This document shows, one piece after another, positions 57,489 through 64,000 of a stretch of 64,000 bases of DNA. The DNA lies in the NCBI GenBank assembly GCA_017311185.1, contig JAESUZ010000347.1:124001-188000 (forward strand), in the 5' to 3' direction. The first letter of the stretch is position 1; each line of letters begins with the position of its first letter. The notes under the pieces are model-generated. The model was not told where the DNA came from and did no database searches. It saw only the letters and a program-made list of their open reading frames with translations. Source of the DNA: Proteles cristata cristata. Its lineage: Eukaryota > Chordata > Mammalia > Carnivora > Hyaenidae. The position numbers and the translations under genes are program-made.

Positions 57489-60400
57489 TCAGTCGAAGGA
57501 GATGAGCTGGGCTTCGCTGCCCTGTGCCGGAGGGCCCTGTGCGGGCGGCTGCTGGGCCACGGGGGGCGGCTGCTGCGGGGGTCCCCCGGAGGGCGCCATC
57601 TGGGGGGAACACACAGGAACCGTTGGTCCCGCCTTCCCCCCCTCTGACGCCCCCACCGTCCTGGTCTCCGCCCCAGCGAGGCCCCCTCCTCGCTGCTTCC
57701 TGCGCGTGGCTGGTTCCCTGTTGTCTCCCCACCCCCAGCACAGACCCCTCGAGCTCCCAACCGACGACTGTGGAGCTGAGCTGACACGGCCTTGAGCGCT
57801 AAGTAAACGTGTGGCTTGGGGATCTGTGGGTGCAGCGGGTGCGTGCGGTGTGTGCACACATCCTCGCTGCTGGGGAGCAGTGCTGGCCTGCACCGTCTGT
57901 CCTTCCCAGGGCGGCCCCAACGTCCTCGGCGTCCAGAGCCTCAGTGGCAGCCTTGGGAGAGGCTCACCTGCTGGTACATGGGCTGCTGCCCTGAGATGTA
58001 GGGCTGCTGCGGGGGCGGCATTGGCGTGTCCTGACTGGGAAGGGTGTTCATGAGGTTCTGTGAAAACAAAGTGAACCCCACAATAAGGAGCCCCGACAGC
58101 AATAAAGGGGGGGGGATTTCTTACCTGAAAACTCAAAAGCCCACCAGCTAGGAGACCCTAACGGTGGGGAAGGAGGTAGTGAGCAGAAGGTCCCCGGCCT
58201 CTCACCTGCATGCTGTAGGGCTGGTAGCCCAGGGACACCGACTGGCTCCCCATGTAAGCCATGGCACCCGACTGCGGAGGCTGGGACACGGCTGGGAGGC
58301 TCTGTGCAGCCTGGGACGCCACGTTCTGTGGACGGAAGGGCGTGATGGGAGGAGGGCTGGGGGCCCTCTCCCCGGGAGTGGGGGCGGCCCCACCCGCCTA
58401 CCTGGTAGCCCTGCGTGGGAGTGGGCTGGTAGGAGGAGTAGGCTGGGCTGGCGGTGGGTCCGGCCGGGCCCTGGGGAGTCGCCTGCGCCCCGGCGGCTCC
58501 TGCTGGGTACATGTAGGCACCCACCATGCCAGGATCTGCGGAAGGAGAGGAGCAAGCTCACTACCCTGCAGGCCGGGGGGCGGGAGGGGAATCACTTTCT
58601 GTTGTGAATTTTGGAAGCAAGTTCACGTTTCATGTTCTCACACACACACACAAAAGAAACGAAATCGAGGAGAGCGAGAGGAACTATAAAATGGAATAAA
58701 GTCAGAAGAGGTGAACCAAACTGTACTGACAATCAGATGACCCGGGAGGATGGTGAAAACGAGCCCACGGACCTCCTGACTCTTGGCGTCTGGACCCCAC
58801 ATCCTCAGCCCAGAGACCGAGGACCACGGACCCAGTGGACCTGTCAGCAAGCACCTTTCCCTGGTGGCCGGGCTGGCCCTGCCGGAACCACGTCTGCCTA
58901 TCCCAGCAAGGGACGGAACACACGTGAAGGAACGAGAGGCAGGAGTCGGAGGCGAGGGCAGGGAAGCCACCCCGGGCGGGATCGCTGAAGCTGCGCCCGC
59001 CGAACAGACAGGCCGCGCGTGTGCACCCACGCCTCCCAGCCCCCCCACGGGCACACCCACACCTCCCAGCGCCCCCCCACGGGCGCGCCTCCCAGCCCAC
59101 ACGCTCCCCAGCGCCCCCACGGGCGCCACCCACGCCCCCAGCGCCCCCACGGGCGCCCCCTCCCAGCCCCCACGGGCGCCTCCCAGCGGGCGCGCACCGG
59201 CGCCTCCCAGCGCCCCCCACGGGCGCCCCACGCCTCCCAGCGCCCCCCACGGGCGCGCCCCACGCCTCCCAGCGCCCCGCCCACGCCTCCCAGCTCCCCA
59301 CGGGCGCCCACGCCTCCCAGCACGCGCACCCAGCGCCTCCCAGCGCCCACCCCCCCCGCCACGCTGAGCGCACCCAGGCCCCAAACAGCCTCCACCACCA
59401 GGACCAGCGGCTCGCTGGACAGGAGCGGCTCTCCGCTGAGAAGGAACAGGAAATGAAGCAACCAAAGGGGGTTCCCAGGGCCACACCTGTGATAATCTGG
59501 GCGTCCAAACTGTGAAATTTGAATAAAATGGGTTTGCCTGGATATGAATGATGGACAGTAAACAGGACAGAAGAAAAAGGTGCCTTCTCAGTGAAATGCA
59601 TCGTGCCTGCCACTCACTCTTACGCGCTCAGGAGAGAAAAGTGCACCCGTTTCCGTACGAAGAGAGAGAACAAATGTAATGAAACGGGAGGAAACGTGGA
59701 AAACCGTGTCGCTCTTTCCACTTCCCTGTAACTGAAATCAACACCAGAACAAAGAAGGAAAAGCGGGTGGGCGGGGCTCACGGGAGGTGCCCCCGTTACC
59801 TGCTGCGGCCCCGGGCATGCTGGGGTAGGGGCTGCCGGCTGCGGGCGCCGGCTGGCTCATGTACACCGCGTGCATGGGGGAGCCCTCCACAGAGCCTGCT
59901 GGGCTGAAGGTGCCCGGGAAGCTGGTTGGGCCAGACGGCTGGTAGAGCACACCCCCGGCCGAGGGCATGGCCTGGAGCTGCGGACAGAGAGAGATGGCAG
60001 TCAGTCAGGGCAGGACTCGGTCTCTGGAGCCCAGGCGGGGGCGGGCGCGGCGGGGGGCGCATGCCTGGGCGTAGGGCAGGGAGAAGGCGGGCATCTGGGC
60101 CCGCATCTGGATGGTCTGCTTCTGCTGCTCCAGGCGCATCTGCCGCTCCTTCTCCTGCTCCTGGAGGCGCTGGATGGCCAGCTGCCGCTGCACCTCCAGG
60201 TACTCCTGCGGGGCACGGGGCGGGGGTCAGAGTCGCCCACCGCGACCCCGGCCCCCCTCATTGAGCCCCCCGCCCGCAGCCCTGGCACCCCCTCTGCGGG
60301 GCACCCCGCCACACCTGCTTTTTCTGCCGCATGATCTCCAGCTTCTGGGCCAGCTGGATCTGGCGCTGGCGCTCGGCTTCCTCAGCTGCCCGGCGAAGCT

Positions 60401-63156
60401 TCTCCCGGTGCTCTTCCCGCAGGGCGCTGAGGGCCCCCCGGGCGTCGCGGATCTGTGCTAGCTTGTCCTGCAGCCCCTCATAGTATACTGTGGGGAGAGG
60501 GTGGGGCCGGGGGCCCTTGGAGTGGGAGGGAAACCCTGGCCACCCTGGGCTGGGCTCCCCCTCCGGACAGTGGCTGCCGGGCTTGCCTCTGCCCAGCCAG
60601 GCGCTTGTCAACAGGGCACCGCTGGGGTTTGGGGTTCCCAGGGGCAGGGCCGGGGGTGGGATTCCTCCTTGGGCAGATTGCCCCATGCTCGGTGGGACCC
60701 TTCTCCTTGCGGGCAGGACTCCCTGAGTGGCCCGGCCCTGGCCCCACCCCAAGAACCTTCGCAAGGCCCACAGCGACCAGCCAGCCCGGGGGGGTGGGGG
60801 GCAGGGGGCGGGCTGGGCACAGCGGGAAGCCACGGAAGGTCCCCGTGCGCCGCGGCACCTACGCCTGCGTTCATCCAGCTGGTTGAGCAGCTCCAGCAGC
60901 CGGGGGTGCATGCTGTTGATGGACTGGAACAGCGACAGCACGGCTGAGTCGTTGGTGATGCTGCGGCCGCGCACGTGGTTGCTCTTCATGCGGTTGACGA
61001 AGGTGGTGACGGCGTTCTGCAGGGCCTTCGGAAACCGCACGTGGCTCTCCTCTGACTCCCCGTTCTGGAACTGCTGCCGGGGACACACGTGGAGTCTTCT
61101 GGAGCATCCCCCTCCCCCCCAGCACCAGGCAGGCCACTCTAGTGCGCAAGACCCGGGCAGGACCCGCCGCTCCAGGCACAAAGCTCCGAGCCTGCTGTGC
61201 ATCTGACTCGATCCTCCCAAAGGTGCCGCTGAGCGCTGAGGACGCCCGCCTCCTGCACGTGGGCTCCGCGCTGGCCAGGACAGAGCTGGTTGAGCTTGGG
61301 CAGCCTGGCTCACAGCCCTTCAGCCCCTCCCTTGTAGGGGGCCTGCTTCCCTTGAAAAAGCCCCGGTCTCTTAGTAACTGACAGAGCCCCAAAGGCCCAG
61401 GACACAGCAAGGACTCATCTGGGCGGTTCTGGGCTGATCTGCTCTAGGCAGCAGGGGACCAAGGTCCGGACCACGGCTAGCCAGCGCACAGAGGCTCTGT
61501 GGAGTTCTTGGCTGGAACTGCATGCCTCCGGGAGGTCACCGTGGGCAGGGCCCCGGCCCCTCCGGGAGCAGGGCCTGTGCGGGGCCCGCGGACAGAGCCA
61601 CAGCTTACCTCGCCAAAGGGGCCGCTGGAGGGGGCCACGGGCTGAGAGTCTGTCTCCGGGAGGGGCGTCTGGAAGAGGCCAGAGGGTGAGAGGGGCACCG
61701 GCCTATCCCAGCCCCCGCCCCTAGGACCGTGGGGCCAGAGCGCCGAGGACAGCCCACCTCCAGCGCGCTGGCGGGGACGGAGTGGCCCTCTGCGGGCGGG
61801 GCGGCTGGCTCCGCCAGGGGTGCGGGCGCAGACGGCGTGGGGCTCTTCCGGGACTCCTCCTGCTTCTTCTCCCAGTAGTTGCGGTTCAAGTAGCGGGCGA
61901 GCTGCGTGGGCGACAAGGGTTACTCCCGAGGGCCAGGGCGCAGCAGGGGAAGGCGCCGCGGACAGGGGCGTCCTCACCTCAGGGTCGATGTCCTCAGCCA
62001 GAGGCGCCGAGGAGGTCTGGGGAGACACAGGCCAGATCAGCAGTGACCCACAGGATCAGCCACCCAGCCCTTCCTGGGCCATCGCTCGGGACACTGTGAC
62101 GCCACAGCGCCCTGACTCACGGCCACGGCAGGCACCGGGCACTGGCCAGTCTGTCCGAGGGGGCCCCGAGGCTCTGGGGGCAGTGCCCCCGCACCCCTCC
62201 CCAGAAACCACCCCTTACGCACCCCAACGGTGGGCGCAGGGCTGTCCTTAGGCCCTTGGCCAGCTGGTCCCCTGCGCGTGCAGCCCAACAGCTCACAATG
62301 ACCTACATCTTCTGGCCCACCTGCCACCCACCCTCTCTTTGCAGAGGGAGCTGGAGTCACAAAGAGGCAGACTACCTTTGGCCCCAGGGTTCATCCATCT
62401 CCTCTTGCTTAAGGCAGGAGAGGGGCGGGGGGCGAGCCTCTGGCCTTCCCATGTCCTCTCCCCTTAAAGGGGACCCCGGGCCAGGAGCTGGAAGGCCAGG
62501 GCAGGCCAGCTCGGACCTCGACCTTCACCCACCCCGTCAGGTGCCATCCTTTCTGGGGCAGCCCTCCCAGCCCCTCGCACAGAAGCGTGGCCCAGCCTGG
62601 GACAGGCTCACCACTGGCGAGGAGTACAGGCTGCTGGCAGGGGGCGCTGACGAGGCCACGGGCGCAGGCTCTGCTTTGGGATACGTGGCAGCGGCGTAGG
62701 CAGACTTCTGTCTCTGCCGGAGAGCAGGGAAGTGTCCGGGCGCGGGCGGACTAAGCCCCCACGCTCCTCGGCCCTCCCCAAATGTCTAGGGGCGTTCTCC
62801 CCTGGCACCCCCAGACTAGGGGAGCCTTCCCCTGGCTCACCATCCTCTCCTTCTCCTCGGCCTCCGACTGGGACAGGGCCAGGGCCAGCTGCAGCTCCTC
62901 CTCCTCCTGCAGGGCGGTCTCGTCCCGCTTGGGGGGCAGCTGGGGGCAGACAGGCTGCTGAGCGGGGACCCAGGGCCAGGAGTACCTGTGACTGCTGGGC
63001 CAGGGGGCTGGTCAGGCACTCTGGGGGGCAGCTGGGGGCAGACAGGCTGCTGAGCGGGGGCCCAGGGCCGGGAGTACCTGTGACTGCTGGGCCAGGGGGC
63101 TGGTCAGGTACTCTGGGGGCAGCTCGGCTGTGGATGACGCCTTTCCTTCTGCTTTC
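57489..63156 (-). CDS. HGS: HGS (HRS), ESCRT-0 subunit, last 14 coding exons; 5' part off the window
   Basis: Exons in transcript order: 63078-63156, 62841-62939, 62612-62713, 61978-62016, 61758-61901, 61609-61668, 60863-61073, 60315-60487, 60065-60205, 59800-59977, 58402-58535, 58206-58325, 57968-58057, 57489-57599. They give 1681 nt, or about 559 residues of a protein that is 777 in human. HGS binds PI3P and ubiquitin on early endosomes and, with STAM, starts multivesicular-body sorting. The VHS and FYVE domains are encoded to the right. Present here are the ubiquitin-interacting motif (EEEELQLALALSQSEAEEKE), the coiled coil that holds STAM (about 60.2-61.0 kb), a Pro/Gln-rich region, and the clathrin-box-like end LISFD. 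One intron uses a GC donor (after 60065). The first exon-exon junction is altered by a 92-bp tandem duplication. GESEESHVRFPKALQ differs from human HEQFLKALQ. Confidence 0.95.
59030..59355. repeat. GC-rich minisatellite in an HGS intron
   Basis: Degenerate copies of a 22-30-bp unit with the core CCTCCCAGCGCCCCCCACGG, then GCG. Long artefact open frames appear on both strands. Confidence 0.93.
62931..63114. repeat. HGS: 92-bp tandem duplication spanning an HGS exon-intron boundary
   Basis: Two copies (62931-63022 and 63023-63114) differ at three positions. Each contains the 3' end of one exon, a 46-bp intron-like segment and the start of the next exon. Confidence 0.95.
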
Positions 63157-64000
63157 CTGGAGGCGAGAGGAGGCTGGGTGGCCGGGGACCTTACCCCAGC
63201 CCCTGCATCCCCGAAGAATGATGACAAGGAGTGCCACAGGCCACGCTCTGGAGAAAAGCTGGTCCCTCAAACCAGCTGTCGCCTCGGGCATGCGGGACCC
63301 CGGGCAAGTCACCGGCCTAAGCCCTAACCCCCTCTCCTGAAAATGAGGTTCAGACAAGGGAATGGAAGTTTCCAGGGGAGCGGTCTGTACACCCCATCGT
63401 GGATGCCGGGAGATGGACAGCACAGGTCTCCAGATGGGCTGCAATGGAGAGGGACGAAGCCTCACCCCTGGGGTGGCACTGGGAGCAGGGAACCCGACTG
63501 TAACCAGGAGACCTTCGACCCAAACCAAGGGATGCACCACAACAGTTCAGGCCCTTCGGAAACGCACGCGGCAGGACAGAGAGGTTACGGGAGCTGAGGA
63601 GGTGGGACGGCCACCTGCCGAGTGCGGAGGGCCCGGATGTGAATGCGGGCGCGCAGTAGGTGCGTAGCTGATGTCGTGTACCCCGGTCTGACAACTATGC
63701 TGTGCTCCCAGGAGAGCACACGCTTCTAGGGAAACACACGGGCCGGGTACGGGGGGGACTACCCGCAGCTCGCTCTCAGAGCTTCAGGATGAACATGATG
63801 TGTGTAAACATGACTACAAACACGCAGGCGGACGGGGACAGGGGACTGCACGATTACCCCGGCGTGGCAGTGTCAACACCGGGGGACCCGGGAGGAGACC
63901 GCGCGGGCGGTGGCTGCTCGCCGCTCCCGTGTCTCTTCCCTAAGTTTTATTTCCAAACTGAAAAGGTAAGAAGCAAACAGACCCCAGCAACCGGTTGGCA
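63157..64000 (-). other. HGS: HGS intron running off the window
   Basis: Upstream of the exon at 63156 no further HGS exon (FYVE end) is found before the window ends. Only a MIR-like piece is seen. Confidence 0.6.
63285..63345 (+). repeat. MIR-like fragment in an HGS intron
   Basis: GGGCAAGTCACCGGCCTAAG, then CTGAAAATGAGG, follows MIR on the plus strand. Confidence 0.4.

Noticed and set aside
62986..63031. Duplicated HGS exon piece as a real extra exon
   Set aside because: Its 46 nt would shift the frame and the flanking introns would be only 46 nt. Kept as a finding, not as coding sequence.

Overview
This is mammalian nuclear DNA, almost certainly from a felid. All recognisable genes are spliced with GT-AG introns (one GC-AG), and CpG-rich promoters are present. 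More than twenty tRNA-derived carnivore SINEs carry the felid-type tail in which the tRNA-like head is followed by 'CTCTGTGCTGACAGCTCAGA'. Gene order matches human 17q25.3 read in reverse: MCRIP1 (+), GCGR (-), SLC25A10 (-), MRPL12 (-), HGS (-). In the domestic cat this would be expected on chromosome E1 (inference).

Layout. Positions 1-2560 hold the coding end of MCRIP1 (97 aa). A quiet gap (about 2.6-7.4 kb) separates it from the convergent GCGR gene, whose 13 coding exons (7651-11174) rebuild a 482-aa class B receptor. A probable non-coding first exon and CpG island of GCGR lie near 14.75-15.1 kb. From 17.66 to 40.7 kb there is no gene I can recognise. This gene-poor stretch is full of SINEs nested in L1 pieces, a solo retroviral LTR, a roughly 0.84-kb GC-rich minisatellite, a polypurine tract and microsatellites. 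SLC25A10 (11 exons, 287 aa) spans 41.6-47.8 kb. The 48-52 kb gap contains a broken processed copy of RPL12. MRPL12 (5 exons, 198 aa) spans 52.36-55.6 kb, with an NRF1-type site and a repeated promoter module. HGS enters from the right edge, with its last 14 coding exons (57489-63156, about 559 codons) covering the region after the FYVE domain to the stop codon.

Functionally the genes are a conserved neighbourhood rather than a pathway. They are a glucagon receptor, a mitochondrial dicarboxylate carrier, a mitochondrial ribosomal stalk protein, an ESCRT-0 sorting subunit and a small CtBP/DDX6-binding regulator. I rebuilt every exon junction by hand; reading frame closes across all junctions, and total lengths match the human proteins as I remember them (97, 477 vs 482 here, 287 and 198 aa).

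I found no sign of an undescribed multi-gene system. The most interesting items are structural: a 92-bp tandem duplication inside HGS that copies an exon-intron-exon boundary, a GC donor in HGS, a lost glycosylation sequon in GCGR, a repeated module in the MRPL12 promoter, and the GC-rich minisatellites.
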